A stretch of DNA of 64,000 nt from Methanobrevibacter_A sp964431035 (lineage in GTDB: Archaea; Methanobacteriota; Methanobacteria; Methanobacteriales; Methanobacteriaceae): positions 1-64,000 of the forward strand of contig CAYSIF010000002.1 of assembly GCA_964431035.1 (NCBI GenBank), given 5' to 3'. Both the position numbers and the translations under genes were made by a program. Of the stretch, positions 54,003-63,977 are shown piece by piece. Below the pieces are notes generated by a model that made no database searches, had not been told where the DNA came from, and saw only the letters and a list, made by a program, of their open reading frames with translations. Each line of letters begins with the position of its first letter. Position 1 is the stretch's first letter.

Positions 54003-55670
54003 TTAGTTTAATTTTTTTCTGAGGTATTGTCCTTTTTGAGTATAATTTAATTGAGTATAATAATTGTATTCACCTATACCACATCTAGTTAAAATTTCAG
54101 TTTTATTATTATCTAAAATTATTTCTTCTGCACGATTCAATAAAATACTATTAAAAGAATCTTCACTAAAAATATCATAAGTTCCTTTTGTTTTTAATAA
54201 ATTATCATAAACTTTGATTTCTCGCAATAATGCAGAATCTTCACTAACTTCAACTCGGTGAGCATTAACAGAAGGGAAACGTAATCGAAGATAACCGCCT
54301 AAAACACTCCTATCACTATTTTCTAAAGATAAAAACACCTCTTTACCACCAACACACTTATAACTTTCTTCAAAAAGCTTAAAATCATCAACACTAAACT
54401 CAGAATAATCCTTATATCCTAATTCTCTGCAACGAATACAATCACAACTACCTTTATCATCATCTAATTTATTATAAACTAACTCTCCAAGATTAGACTT
54501 ACGAACACCATCTTCAATTAAAGTAGAAGGAATATCTCTTTGTATTCGCATAGTGCGAACCCAACGAGGCAATCTTTTCTTAATTTCAACAATTAAATCA
54601 ACAGCTTCATCATCACTATATGGTTTATAACCTCCCTTCTTCCACAAATCATACAAATCACTGCCATAAGTAACAAGACATGGATAAATCTTAATCATAT
54701 CTGGCATATACATTTCATTAGAAAAAATATAATCGAACATCTTAAGGTCCTCTTCTGGGCTTTGAAACAAGCCTAACATAAAATGCATACCAACTTTCAA
54801 ACCAGAATCACGCAATATCTGATTAGCAGTAACAGAATCACTAACAGTATGCCCACGCTTCATTTTATCATAAATATCATCATGGGTAGTCTGAACACCA
54901 ATCTCAACACGTGTAGCACCCATGCTCAACATACGATCAATATGCTCAATCTTACACCAATCAGGACGTGTCTCAAATGTAATGCCTGTACATTTAATAC
55001 GAGAATCCTTACAAACATCTAAAACATCATCTAATAAAACATAATCATAAGAACCGTATGTTTTTAAAATATTATTGGAATATAAAGAACAGGACTTTAA
55101 AAACTCATCACTAAAATCAGGACTATTTCCTGCTTCAATATTTTCAACAATCAAACCAAAATCAATAATTGCTTTTAAAATCTTTGAGACAAACCATTCT
55201 TGATAAGATAAATCAGTTGAAGGAAAAGTACCTCCCATAATAATAATCTCAACTTTACTAATGTCATGACCAATACTATATAACTGTTTCAAACGATTAA
55301 AAGTCTGAACATATGGATGATACTCAAACATACGTCCTCTAAGGGCTGCAGGCTCTTCACCAGTATAACTTGGAGGTGCAACATCACTTTTAGGACAATA
55401 AAAACATCTTCCATGAGGACACTCATGAGGATGACACATAACAGCAACAACAGCAACCCCTGTAGCAGATTTAGAAGGTTTTTTACGTAGAACATGCCCA
55501 ATATTCTCTTTTTCCTCAGGACTAGCAAGTTCTAAAATATCAGCATTACTCATAAAACGCTTTAATTTCATATCCCTACATAATTGTCGCTTTTTAACTT
55601 CAAGTTCACGGCGACTATTAATTTCACCATCTAAAATAGCATCTATAATAATTCTGCAAGCATCTTCCAT
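54003..55670 (-). CDS. elp3: tRNA uridine(34) 5-carboxymethyl modifying enzyme Elp3
   Basis: 555 residues. The radical SAM domain has the Elp3-type cluster C79-x9-C89-x2-C92 in the CHPHECPHGRCFYCP stretch, followed by TRVEIGVQTTHDDIYDKMKRGHTV, and a C-terminal GNAT domain (about 400-540) with LRLRFP and GIGEYNYYTQLNYTQKGQYL. In archaea Elp3 alone makes cm5U-type wobble modifications from acetyl-CoA. AAGGAG precedes the ATG. It converges on deoC with few bases between. Confidence 0.93.
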   Translation of the reverse strand: MEDACRIIIDAILDGEINSRRELEVKKRQLCRDMKLKRFMSNADILELASPEEKENIGHVLRKKPSKSATGVAVVAVMCHPHECPHGRCFYCPKSDVAPPSYTGEEPAALRGRMFEYHPYVQTFNRLKQLYSIGHDISKVEIIIMGGTFPSTDLSYQEWFVSKILKAIIDFGLIVENIEAGNSPDFSDEFLKSCSLYSNNILKTYGSYDYVLLDDVLDVCKDSRIKCTGITFETRPDWCKIEHIDRMLSMGATRVEIGVQTTHDDIYDKMKRGHTVSDSVTANQILRDSGLKVGMHFMLGLFQSPEEDLKMFDYIFSNEMYMPDMIKIYPCLVTYGSDLYDLWKKGGYKPYSDDEAVDLIVEIKKRLPRWVRTMRIQRDIPSTLIEDGVRKSNLGELVYNKLDDDKGSCDCIRCRELGYKDYSEFSVDDFKLFEESYKCVGGKEVFLSLENSDRSVLGGYLRLRFPSVNAHRVEVSEDSALLREIKVYDNLLKTKGTYDIFSEDSFNSILLNRAEEIILDNNKTEILTRCGIGEYNYYTQLNYTQKGQYLRKKLN

Positions 55671-55853
55671 AAAATTTTTTACTCCTTACAAAAAAAATTG
55701 TAAAAAAAAGATTGTTTTTTTCCTTTAATTATTTTTTTTATTATTAATTATAATATCTACTATTAATATAATAATATATTACAAATAAATATAATATATT
55801 ATAATAATAACAATATACATTAATATTTAAAATAAATGGAGGGGAAAATCAAA

Positions 55854-56153
55854 ATGGAAGCTTGTGACATAAGAGGAAAAACAATATCTATAGGATCATA
55901 TGCAAGATACAATGGAACAGGAACCACAGGACAAATAGAAAACCTCAAAAAAGAAAACAACACAATGTGGGCAAAATTCAATGATAAAGATTTATGGTAC
56001 TCACTTGATACCTTAGAAGTCATCAAAGAAGATGACATTAAAAAATTCAACAAAGATGATGACAATTCAGAAAAAGTTAAATACATAAAAGATAATGCAA
56101 AAGATAATGCAGTATCTAACTTTTCTGATGTTGATGCATGTGGAGCAGGATAA
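55854..56153 (+). CDS. DUF2098 family protein
   Basis: 99 residues, methanogen-specific DUF2098: ACDIRGKTISIGSYARYNGTGTTGQI at the N-terminus and WAKFNDKDLWYSLDTLEVI near 40-60, a small beta-barrel-like domain. The C-terminal third is charged and probably disordered. No role is known. GGAGGGG lies ahead of this ATG; an ATG six codons upstream overlaps that site and is not used. The gene is alone between the divergent elp3 and the convergent hel308. Confidence 0.8.
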   Translation: MEACDIRGKTISIGSYARYNGTGTTGQIENLKKENNTMWAKFNDKDLWYSLDTLEVIKEDDIKKFNKDDDNSEKVKYIKDNAKDNAVSNFSDVDACGAG

Positions 56154-56201
56154 AAAAAATCCTTTCTCTACAATTTTTTTCTTTATCTAATTTATTTTTT
56201 T

Positions 56202-58268
56202 TCATCCAGTAAAATTTTTAATCTTTTCAGCAAGTTTAGGACCAATACCATCTATTTTTTGCAATTCTTTTTCACTTACAGGTCTTAAATCCTCACCAAA
56301 AATATCAACAACATTACGTGCACGCTTACGACCTAAACGTTTAACACCTAAAACTAATGGTAAAATATCATCTTTAACACCATAATATAATCTTCCAGAT
56401 AAAAGATCTAAATCTCTACTAAAACCATATTTACCTAAAACTTCTAAAGTATCCTTAGCAAATCTAACAAGTAAACTAGCTTCATATGCAGATCTACGAG
56501 TACTAGCACTATAAACATTATATGCATTTTCAATTTGATATTCGGTTTTTTCATTAATCCATTCAACTAAACTTACACATGTGGCTTCAGGATTACCAAT
56601 ATCAATAGCAAGTAAACCTAGGTTACTTAATTTTTCATAAACAGGATCCTTACTCTTACGACCTTTAAATGAAATAAGTGGTAAATCAGATGTTTGAGTT
56701 AATTGATAAATAAGTTCATAAATATTCAACTCAGTAATGTTACTAGCATATTCTTTAATTTTAACAGCAGTTTTAACAGCATAATTTGATTTAGCAATAA
56801 GATTTCCAAAATCAGTAGTTTTCAAACCTTCAGGTGTTGCCATTAAAATACCATTTTGAAGTAAAAATTCTATTGAGGATTGAATTTCAAAGTTTAATGC
56901 ATCATTTGCAAAAAGACTCATACTTGGATTATTATTCATTTGATAACCATAAAATGTAGTTTGGAAAAACTCACTTAACTCATCAGGAGTTTTTGATAAT
57001 GTTGAAGCTACTTGTATTATTATTTGTTTAAGCATAGAATCTTTATTTTCTATTAATTTGGAATTTGTAGGTTCAACTTCTCCATTTATATAGGTTTCTT
57101 CTAAGTTTAAGGATTCTTCCATAGATTTAGCAATTAAATAAGAGTAACCTACATTATCATATTGTGGGCGTCCTGCTCTTCCGGACATTTGAAGATAATC
57201 AAATACTGGAATATTTTGAGGTCCTCTACTTGTCCAGCGAGTATAATCTCTAATGGCCACATATTTTGAAGGTAAATTAACACCATACATTAAACTTGGT
57301 GTTGCACTAATCATTAAAATGTTACCTTCACGAAATTCTTCTTCAATAATTTCTTTTTGTTCATTGAATAAACCTGCATGGTGGAATGCTGTTCCATTTT
57401 CTAATGCTTCTGCTAATCGGATACATGTACTTGTAGGTTTGCTTCCTTTTTTTTCTGGAACATCTAATATTTTTTTAGAAACTTCTTTAAATTTTTCTTT
57501 TTGTTGTTTATTTATTTTCTTTTTTAATTTATTGGAAACATATGTTGCTAAACTTTCAGTGAATCTACGTGTTGATACGAAACTTAATACTTGTGAATCT
57601 TCGTTCATTGCTTTTTCAACAATTTTTGTTATAATGTCGTTTTTGTTTTTTGTATTGAACATTTCAGTATCTAGGACTTCTTTATTTAAGGGTACTGGTC
57701 GATAGTCATGTTCAATAACTGTAGCATCTAACCATCCTTCGATTTCGTTCATGTTTTCTAGGGTAGCGGATAATGCTATAATTCTCATGTTTGGGTTTAT
57801 TTTTTTTGCTCTTGCAATTGCACATTCTAATGTTGGGCCACGACTGTATTCTCCAATCATGTGGAATTCGTCAATGATTAAGGTGTCTACGTCTCTTAGA
57901 ACATTCCATGAAAATTGTGTAACTGCATCAAATGATTCAAAAACCATTACTGATAAGTCTGATGATCTTGGGTGTTTACCTACTTTAATATCAAATTCTT
58001 CAAATTTTTTAAATTCTTTAACTTTTTCATTTTGTATGGATATTAAAGGAGCAGCATAAACAGCTTTACCTCCTTCTAATATGGTTTTAAGCATTGGTAG
58101 TACACCTAAAACGGTTTTACCACTTGCGGTAGGTATGGCTATAACAGTATTATCTTTATTTTCTAAGTATCCTGATTCTATTACTGCTTTTTGTGCTGGG
58201 TTAAAATCTTCAATATATGGGTAACAAGCATTAATAATTTCTTTAATTTCTTCTGGAATTGTATTCAT
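56202..58268 (-). CDS. hel308: Hel308 DNA helicase
   Basis: 688 residues, superfamily 2. Motif I IPTASGKT (45-52), motif II DEFH in TLIIDEFHMIGE, motif III SATL, motif VI QMSGRAGRPQYD, a winged-helix and ratchet region, and a C-terminal helix-hairpin-helix (KIDGIGPKLAEKIKN). It acts at stalled replication forks, moving 3' to 5'. DEFH in place of the more usual DEIH is a mild variant. The 5' half of the gene is A/C-rich on the coding strand and the 3' half more mixed. Confidence 0.92.
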   Translation of the reverse strand: MNTIPEEIKEIINACYPYIEDFNPAQKAVIESGYLENKDNTVIAIPTASGKTVLGVLPMLKTILEGGKAVYAAPLISIQNEKVKEFKKFEEFDIKVGKHPRSSDLSVMVFESFDAVTQFSWNVLRDVDTLIIDEFHMIGEYSRGPTLECAIARAKKINPNMRIIALSATLENMNEIEGWLDATVIEHDYRPVPLNKEVLDTEMFNTKNKNDIITKIVEKAMNEDSQVLSFVSTRRFTESLATYVSNKLKKKINKQQKEKFKEVSKKILDVPEKKGSKPTSTCIRLAEALENGTAFHHAGLFNEQKEIIEEEFREGNILMISATPSLMYGVNLPSKYVAIRDYTRWTSRGPQNIPVFDYLQMSGRAGRPQYDNVGYSYLIAKSMEESLNLEETYINGEVEPTNSKLIENKDSMLKQIIIQVASTLSKTPDELSEFFQTTFYGYQMNNNPSMSLFANDALNFEIQSSIEFLLQNGILMATPEGLKTTDFGNLIAKSNYAVKTAVKIKEYASNITELNIYELIYQLTQTSDLPLISFKGRKSKDPVYEKLSNLGLLAIDIGNPEATCVSLVEWINEKTEYQIENAYNVYSASTRRSAYEASLLVRFAKDTLEVLGKYGFSRDLDLLSGRLYYGVKDDILPLVLGVKRLGRKRARNVVDIFGEDLRPVSEKELQKIDGIGPKLAEKIKNFTG

Positions 58269-58372
58269 AGTCCTTAATCATACCCCTTTATTTTTTTTAT
58301 TTTTAATATAAGTACATAAGGTATTTATGCCTTTTTTGTTAGCATTTTAAAAGTAATAAAAATTTTATCCGG

Positions 58373-58849
58373 TTAAATGCTATTTTTTTCTTTTTTTATA
58401 ACATGTATGTTGCTAATTTTAGTATGTGGGTACTGTCCATCTTCATCTTTTTCAACAGACTTTGTCATATCCCAAATAGTTAATAATGCAAGGTTAACTC
58501 CTGTAAGTGCTTCCATTTCAACACCTGTCTGCCCAGTATTTTTAACTATACATGTGCATACTATGTTTTTCTTTTTAACTTCAAATTCGACTTTAATACT
58601 ACTAATATTTAATGGGTGGCATAAAGGTATTAATTGTGATGTGCTTTTAACACCATTAATTCCTGCAATTTGGGCTGTTGTTAAAACATTACCTTTTTTT
58701 ATATTATTATTAACTATCATTTGGATAGTTTCCTCTTGAAGAGTAATAGTTCCTTCAGCAATAGCTGTTCTTTTTTCTAAAGGTTTATTACCAACTTCCA
58801 CCATATGCACTCCAGTGTCTGTTAAATGTGTAAATTCTTTATTAGTCAT
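58373..58849 (-). CDS. moaC: Cyclic pyranopterin monophosphate synthase MoaC
   Basis: 158 residues. Second step of molybdopterin synthesis. The family core is EKRTAIAEGTITL, LIPLCHPLNISSI and TGVEMEALTGVNLALLTIWDMTKSVEKD, with catalytic Lys and Glu/Asp residues in the last segment. The ATG at 58849 is used with TGAGGTTT upstream; a TTG at 58864 has no advantage. The other moa genes are not in the window. It is the last gene of the run cbiD, glycosyltransferase, moaC. Confidence 0.93.
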   Translation of the reverse strand: MTNKEFTHLTDTGVHMVEVGNKPLEKRTAIAEGTITLQEETIQMIVNNNIKKGNVLTTAQIAGINGVKSTSQLIPLCHPLNISSIKVEFEVKKKNIVCTCIVKNTGQTGVEMEALTGVNLALLTIWDMTKSVEKDEDGQYPHTKISNIHVIKKEKNSI

Positions 58850-58872
58850 AAAAATAAACCTCAATATTTTTT

Positions 58873-59967
58873 TTAGATATTATCATAGGGTATTTGAACT
58901 TTACTGAAATCTTTTGCACGATTTCTAGAATTTGATTCAAATCTACTTCTTAAATCATCATCATTTAAAATTCTACTTATTCCCTCACTAATTTTTATAG
59001 GACATTCTCCATCAACTAACAATCCAACATCAGGTGTTATAATTTCACGTATGCCTCCAACATTACTACCTATAACTGGTTTACCACAACTTAATGCTTC
59101 AATAAGAACTAAACCAAAACTTTCACTATGTGAAGGTAAAACAAGTAAATCACAACTAGGAATTATATTCTCAATATCATTACGAGAACCTGTAAAAATC
59201 ACATTCTCAATATTATTAGTTTCCACATATTCAGTTAAATCATTATATAAAGGACCATCACCTACAATAACAAAAACAGATTCTTTATTCACATGTTTCT
59301 TAGCTTTAATAAAACTTTTCACATTTTTACGTTTAATAAGATTACCTACAAATAATACTAAAGGAATATCCTCAGGAATATTATATTTCTCTATTAATTC
59401 TTTCTTGAATTTATAATCATTATCTGGTTTAAATTTATCAGTATCAACACTATTCCAATTAATACTAAGTTTATCAGTTAAACCTTTCACATTTGTTTTA
59501 AGAACTTCTTCTTTTAAAGCTTCACTTACAACACACACATGATCTGCATCTTTTAAAACCTTTTTTATAACTGGTCTGATGTATTTTTGTTTTTTATATA
59601 ATTCAAACATATCAGAACCATGAGCAGTTACATATGTAGGGATATTATATTTTTTACCTACTTTAACACATGCAAAACCAGCAGGGAATAAATAATGCCC
59701 ATGAATAAGGTCAATTTTTTCTTTTTTAACTAATTCTTCTAAGGTTTTTTTAGCATTAACACTAAACATCAAACCCCTAAGGCCGGGAATATTAACTCCT
59801 TTAGTTCCAATTACATGTATTCCATCAATATCTTTAATATCTTTATGGGGATAAGTTATAACATATATTTCATGGCCTTGTTTTACTAATTCTTTAGCTA
59901 ATGAATGTATGTGGACTCCAACTCCTCCAATATGTGGATAAAATTGTCCTACCATTGCAATTTTCAT
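58873..59967 (-). CDS. Glycosyltransferase family 4
   Basis: 364 residues, GT-B fold. N-terminal GQFYPHIGGVGVHIHSLAKELVKQGHEI (acceptor half), then GHYLFPAGFACVKVGK, LFVGNLIKRKNVKSFIKA, and the donor-sugar EX7E-type motif in SHSESFGLVLIEALSCGKPVIGSNVGG near 285-311. Transfers a sugar from a nucleotide to an unknown acceptor, probably a lipid or surface glycan. It lies between cbiD and moaC with about 23 bases on each side, which is likely operon structure without a functional link. Confidence 0.9.
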   Translation of the reverse strand: MKIAMVGQFYPHIGGVGVHIHSLAKELVKQGHEIYVITYPHKDIKDIDGIHVIGTKGVNIPGLRGLMFSVNAKKTLEELVKKEKIDLIHGHYLFPAGFACVKVGKKYNIPTYVTAHGSDMFELYKKQKYIRPVIKKVLKDADHVCVVSEALKEEVLKTNVKGLTDKLSINWNSVDTDKFKPDNDYKFKKELIEKYNIPEDIPLVLFVGNLIKRKNVKSFIKAKKHVNKESVFVIVGDGPLYNDLTEYVETNNIENVIFTGSRNDIENIIPSCDLLVLPSHSESFGLVLIEALSCGKPVIGSNVGGIREIITPDVGLLVDGECPIKISEGISRILNDDDLRSRFESNSRNRAKDFSKVQIPYDNI

Positions 59968-59990
59968 ATTTTAATTCCCTTATAAAATTG

Positions 59991-61103
59991 TTATTTAATT
60001 AATATATTAGTATGATTTGAATTTAAAATATTTCCTTCCATATCTACAAGAATTACATCTAGTTTTAAGTTAAATTTATCTAAGCATTTGTTTTTAATAG
60101 CTGTTGCAATACTATTTAAAACTTCTTCATCAATATTCTCATTTTTTATGATTGTTATAATTTCTTCAGTTGTTTTTGATTCGAATATTTTTTTTATAGT
60201 GTCTTGTTTACATCCAATAAGTGCTGAGTGTGCTGCAAAAATTTCACATCTTCCATCTGCAATAGCATGTTTTGTGTTGAATATTCCTCCAGCTACTTTA
60301 ACTAATTTTCCAATATGTCCGAAAAATGTGAATTCACTTATTTCTCTTTTTTCAGCTTCTTCAAACATAAATCCTATATAGTTTCCAGTTTGTATGATTT
60401 GTTCTTTTTTGACTTTTAATTTTTTTAATGCTAGTTTTTCACCAATATTTCCTGGAACAAATACTAGATTTTCGATTTTTTCTGCTTTTGCAACATCAAT
60501 TTGTTTAACAATGGAATTTTTATATGCGTCATCGTCCATTGCTTTTGCGATTCCTGTGGTTCCGAGTATGCTTATACCATCTTTTATTCCTAATCGTGGA
60601 TTCATGGTTTTATTTGCTATTTCTTCTCCTTGTGGGATGCTTATTGTTATTTCTGCTATTTTGTTTTCTGGTACATGTTTTTCTAGATTTGTTATTATCA
60701 TTTTTCGTGGTACTGGGTTGATTGCTGCTTGTCCTATTGGTATTTGTAATCCGGGTTTTGTTATTATTCCTACTCCTTTTCCGCCTTTTATTCTAACTTT
60801 ATTTTTTTGATTTGGTGTTTTGTCTTTTAATTCTGCAGTTGCTACTATGTCTAGTCCTACGGTTACGTCGGGATCACTATATGGGTATTTTATACAGGAG
60901 CTTGTTGCTTTGTTTTCTTTAATTAGTTTTGTTGTTTTTATGTTTATGTTTAATTTTTTGGTAGGAGTTTTTATTTCTACTATTTCTATGTTTTTGTTTG
61001 TGGTTATTTTTAATAAGCTGGCAAGTGCTGCGGCTGTTGCTAGGCTTCCTGTGGTTACTCCGGTTTTTGCTTCATTTTTTTCATTTGTTTTTTCTTGTTT
61101 CAT
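59991..61103 (-). CDS. cbiD: Cobalt-precorrin-5B (C1)-methyltransferase
   Basis: 370 residues. Methylates C-1 of the corrin ring in the oxygen-independent B12 pathway. Family signs are TGVTTGSLATAAALA near the N-terminus, YPYSDPDVTVGLDI, the GGKGVGIITKPGLQIPIGQAAINPVPR segment (about 110-136), and GTTGIAKAMDDDAYKNSI. Corrinoids are needed for methyl transfer from methanol. The start at 61103 has no visible ribosome site. The 5' part is much more A/C-rich on the coding strand than the 3' part. Confidence 0.93.
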   Translation of the reverse strand: MKQEKTNEKNEAKTGVTTGSLATAAALASLLKITTNKNIEIVEIKTPTKKLNINIKTTKLIKENKATSSCIKYPYSDPDVTVGLDIVATAELKDKTPNQKNKVRIKGGKGVGIITKPGLQIPIGQAAINPVPRKMIITNLEKHVPENKIAEITISIPQGEEIANKTMNPRLGIKDGISILGTTGIAKAMDDDAYKNSIVKQIDVAKAEKIENLVFVPGNIGEKLALKKLKVKKEQIIQTGNYIGFMFEEAEKREISEFTFFGHIGKLVKVAGGIFNTKHAIADGRCEIFAAHSALIGCKQDTIKKIFESKTTEEIITIIKNENIDEEVLNSIATAIKNKCLDKFNLKLDVILVDMEGNILNSNHTNILIK

Positions 61104-61190
61104 TATATTGTTTTTTTCTTTTTTTTATAAATTAAAACTTTTCACATTATTTTTTGAGGGTTATTGTTTTTATTGTAAAGTTTACCAAAA

Positions 61191-61200
61191 AATTTATATA
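61191..61200 (+). promoter_or_regulatory. TATA box for the tRNA-Gly pair
   Basis: AATTTATATA lies about 50 bases before the first tRNA-Gly and fits a promoter for both tRNAs. Confidence 0.4.
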
Positions 61201-61249
61201 TTATAAAAAAGTTATCTAATACTGTTAATTATAATTATTATAAATTATT

Positions 61250-61323
61250 GCGGTGTTAGTCCAGCCTGGTTAAGACTCTAGCCTGCCACGTTAGAGACCC
61301 GGGTTCAAATCCCGGACGCCGCA
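61250..61323 (+). tRNA. tRNA-Gly (anticodon GCC)
   Basis: 74 bases. GCGGTGT pairs with ACGCCGC (one G-T pair). The anticodon arm CTAGC-CTGCCAC-GTTAG gives GCC. The T arm is CCGGG-TTCAAAT-CCCGG. CCA is not encoded. A second Gly tRNA follows 17 bases later. Confidence 0.95.
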
Positions 61324-61339
61324 TTTTTTAAAAATATAT

Positions 61340-61413
61340 GCAGTCGTGGTATAGTCTGGTTATTATTTGGGCCTTCCAAGCCTACGACCCGGGTTCGAAT
61401 CCCGGCGACTGCA
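61340..61413 (+). tRNA. tRNA-Gly (anticodon TCC)
   Basis: 74 bases. GCAGTCG pairs with CGACTGC. The anticodon arm TGGGC-CTTCCAA-GCCTA gives TCC. The T arm CCGGG-TTCGAAT-CCCGG is the same as its neighbour's except one base. Together the two tRNAs cover the Gly codons ending in C/T and A/G. Confidence 0.95.
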
Positions 61414-61540
61414 TTACTAAAACTATTTTTTCATATAAATTTCAATACTTTTCACTTAAATCTTATTTTTCAACCTTAAAACATTTTAAAAAACACTATT
61501 TTCAACTTATTTTTTAATAAAATAAATTATAGATAAATTA

Positions 61541-61549
61541 TTTATATAC
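61541..61549 (+). promoter_or_regulatory. TATA box for the HMG-CoA synthase operon
   Basis: TTTATATAC sits about 110 bases before the ATG. The leader that follows holds two copies of ATTTTAACTAAAAAAA (61580-61595 and 61623-61638). Confidence 0.4.
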
Positions 61550-61659
61550 ATAATGCCTAAAAATATAACTAATATAAAAATTTTAACTAAAAAAAAGAAT
61601 AGGTTAATAATAATCATAAAATATTTTAACTAAAAAAAGATAATGGTTGTGATTTTTTT

Positions 61660-62700
61660 ATGGCAGGAATTGTAGGATATGGATCATATATCCCTTCATA
61701 TAGAATAAAAGTAGAAGAAATCGCTAAAGTATGGGGAGATGACCCAGAATCCATATCAAATGGATTAGTAGTTAATGAAAAATCAGTCCCATCTTCAGAC
61801 GAAGACACTGTAACTATATCTGTATCTGCTGCAAGAAACGCTCTCAAAAGAGCACAAATAGATCCTAGAAAAATAGGAGCAGTATACGTGGGATCAGAAT
61901 CCCACCCATATGCAGTTAAACCAACAGCAACAATCGTTGCAGATGCAATAGGAGCAAGCCCAGAACTCACCGCAGCAGATTTAGAATTCGCATGCAAAGC
62001 TGGAACTGCAGGAATACAAGCAGTAATGGGAGAAGTAGACTCAGGAATGATAGAATACGGTCTAGCAATAGGTGCAGACACATCACAAGGAGCACCGGGA
62101 GACGCACTAGAATACACAGCATCCGCTGGAGGAGCCGCATACATCATAGGTAAAAAAGACACAATAGTAGATATAGAAACAACATACAGCTACACAACAG
62201 ACACACCAGACTTCTACAGAAGAGAAGGACAATCATACCCATCACACGGTGGAAGATTCACAGGAGAACCAGCATACTTCAAACACGTCTTCGGAGCAGC
62301 AAAAGGACTACTAGAAAAAACAAACTCCAAACCAGAAGACTACGACTTCGCAGTATTCCACCAACCTAACGGAAAATTCTACCTAAGAGCTGCAAAAAAA
62401 TTAGGATTCACAACAGAACAATACAAATACGGACTACTAACACCAAACATAGGAAACACATACTCCGGAGCAGTACCACTAGGATTATCCAACATACTCG
62501 ATAAAGCAGAACCAGGAAACAAAATATTCGTAATATCCTACGGTTCAGGAGCAGGAAGCGACGGATTCACAATGACAGTAACCGATAAAATAAAAGAAGC
62601 CCAAGACCTCGCTCCAAAAACAGAAGACTATATTAACGATAAACAATACGTAGACTACTCAGTATATGCTAAATTCAAAGGAAAAATAAAAATGGCATAA
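61660..62700 (+). CDS. Hydroxymethylglutaryl-CoA synthase (archaeal)
   Basis: 346 residues. Condenses acetoacetyl-CoA with acetyl-CoA for the mevalonate route to archaeal isoprenoids. Catalytic residues are all visible: E80 in GSESHPYAVKP, C112 in EFACKAGTAGIQ, and the active His in AVFHQPNGKF. Length and start (MAGIVGYGSYIPSYRI) are typical of the archaeal form. The thiolase that makes its substrate follows after 60 bases. Confidence 0.95.
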   Translation: MAGIVGYGSYIPSYRIKVEEIAKVWGDDPESISNGLVVNEKSVPSSDEDTVTISVSAARNALKRAQIDPRKIGAVYVGSESHPYAVKPTATIVADAIGASPELTAADLEFACKAGTAGIQAVMGEVDSGMIEYGLAIGADTSQGAPGDALEYTASAGGAAYIIGKKDTIVDIETTYSYTTDTPDFYRREGQSYPSHGGRFTGEPAYFKHVFGAAKGLLEKTNSKPEDYDFAVFHQPNGKFYLRAAKKLGFTTEQYKYGLLTPNIGNTYSGAVPLGLSNILDKAEPGNKIFVISYGSGAGSDGFTMTVTDKIKEAQDLAPKTEDYINDKQYVDYSVYAKFKGKIKMA

Positions 62701-62760
62701 AAAAATACAGGAAAATAAGGAGAAAAAAATAATTAATATTTTTAGAAGGTGAATCAAACA

Positions 62761-63921
62761 ATGAGAGACGTTGCAATAATAGGAGTAGCACAAACAAAAT
62801 TCGGAGAATTATGGGACACTTCATTCAGACAATTAATCGCAGGCGCAGGATTAGGTGCAATAAAAGACTCAAACATTGCAGGTAACGATATAGATGCAAT
62901 GTTCGTAGGAAACATGTCATCAGGCCTTTTCGTAAACCAAGAACACATAGCTTCATTAATATCCGACCACACAGGACTAAACCCAATACCATGTACTAGA
63001 GTAGAAGCAGCATGCGCATCAGGAGGACTAGCACTCAGACAGGGAATCATGGCAGTAGCATCAGGATTCCACGACATAGTAATCTCAGCAGGAGTCGAAA
63101 AAATGACAGATGTCGTAGATGCAACACCTGCAATAGCAACAGCATCAGACATAGAATGGGAAGCACAACAAGGAGCAACATTCCCATCACTATACGCAAT
63201 GATAGCTAAAAGACACATGCACCAATACGGAACAACACGCGAACAACTAGCAGAATTCAGTGTAGTTAACCACGCAAACGCAAAAAACAATCCAAACGCA
63301 CAATTCCCATTCGAAATATCAGTCGACAAAGTAATAAACTCAACAAAAGTAGCAGACCCATTAACACTACTCGACTGCTCACCAGTATCCGATGGAGCAG
63401 CAGCAGTAGTACTATGCCCTGCAGAAGATGCAAAAAAATACACAGACACACCAATATATGTCAAAGCATCCACACAAGCATCAGACACAATCGCACTACA
63501 CGACAGAAAAGACGTAACAACACTACAAGCAACAAAAGTAGCATCTAAAAAAGCATACAAATTCGCAGACGTAACAGTAAAAGATATAGATGTTACAGAA
63601 GTACACGACTGCTTTTCAATAAACGGACTACTCGCAGTAGAAGACCTAGGATTCGCAGAAAAAGGTAAAGGAGGCCAAGCAATCGAAGACGGCCAAACCA
63701 GAATAGATGGAGACTTCCCAATAAACTCCTCAGGAGGATTAAAAGCAAGAGGACACCCACTAGGAGCAACAGGAATAGCCCAAGCATGCGAAATCGTATG
63801 GCAACTAAGAGGAGACGCAGGAAAACGCCAAGTAGACGGTGCAGAAATAGGTATGACACACAATGTCGGAGGTACAGGAGGTACCGCTACAGTACATATC
63901 TTCGGAAGAAATCCAAACTAA
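62761..63921 (+). CDS. Acetyl-CoA C-acetyltransferase (archaeal thiolase)
   Basis: 386 residues. Makes acetoacetyl-CoA. The nucleophile is C85 in VEAACASGG, with VHDCFSING and GLKARGHPLGATG (catalytic His). The C-terminal Cys of classical thiolases is replaced: the stretch reads MTHNVGGTGG, as in the archaeal and SCP2-like subgroup. AGAAGGTGA lies eight bases before this ATG; a GTG at 62749 overlaps that site and is rejected. In many archaea a DUF35 protein completes this operon, but the window ends 79 bases later. Confidence 0.93.
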   Translation: MRDVAIIGVAQTKFGELWDTSFRQLIAGAGLGAIKDSNIAGNDIDAMFVGNMSSGLFVNQEHIASLISDHTGLNPIPCTRVEAACASGGLALRQGIMAVASGFHDIVISAGVEKMTDVVDATPAIATASDIEWEAQQGATFPSLYAMIAKRHMHQYGTTREQLAEFSVVNHANAKNNPNAQFPFEISVDKVINSTKVADPLTLLDCSPVSDGAAAVVLCPAEDAKKYTDTPIYVKASTQASDTIALHDRKDVTTLQATKVASKKAYKFADVTVKDIDVTEVHDCFSINGLLAVEDLGFAEKGKGGQAIEDGQTRIDGDFPINSSGGLKARGHPLGATGIAQACEIVWQLRGDAGKRQVDGAEIGMTHNVGGTGGTATVHIFGRNPN

Positions 63922-63977
63922 ATCCAATATTAAAACAAAGATAATATTAAAAAAACAAATTTAATATTATCACACTC

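Noticed and set aside
62754..63863. Open frame of about 369 codons on the minus strand inside the thiolase gene
   Set aside because: Same reason: shadow of a conserved coding sequence with biased third positions.
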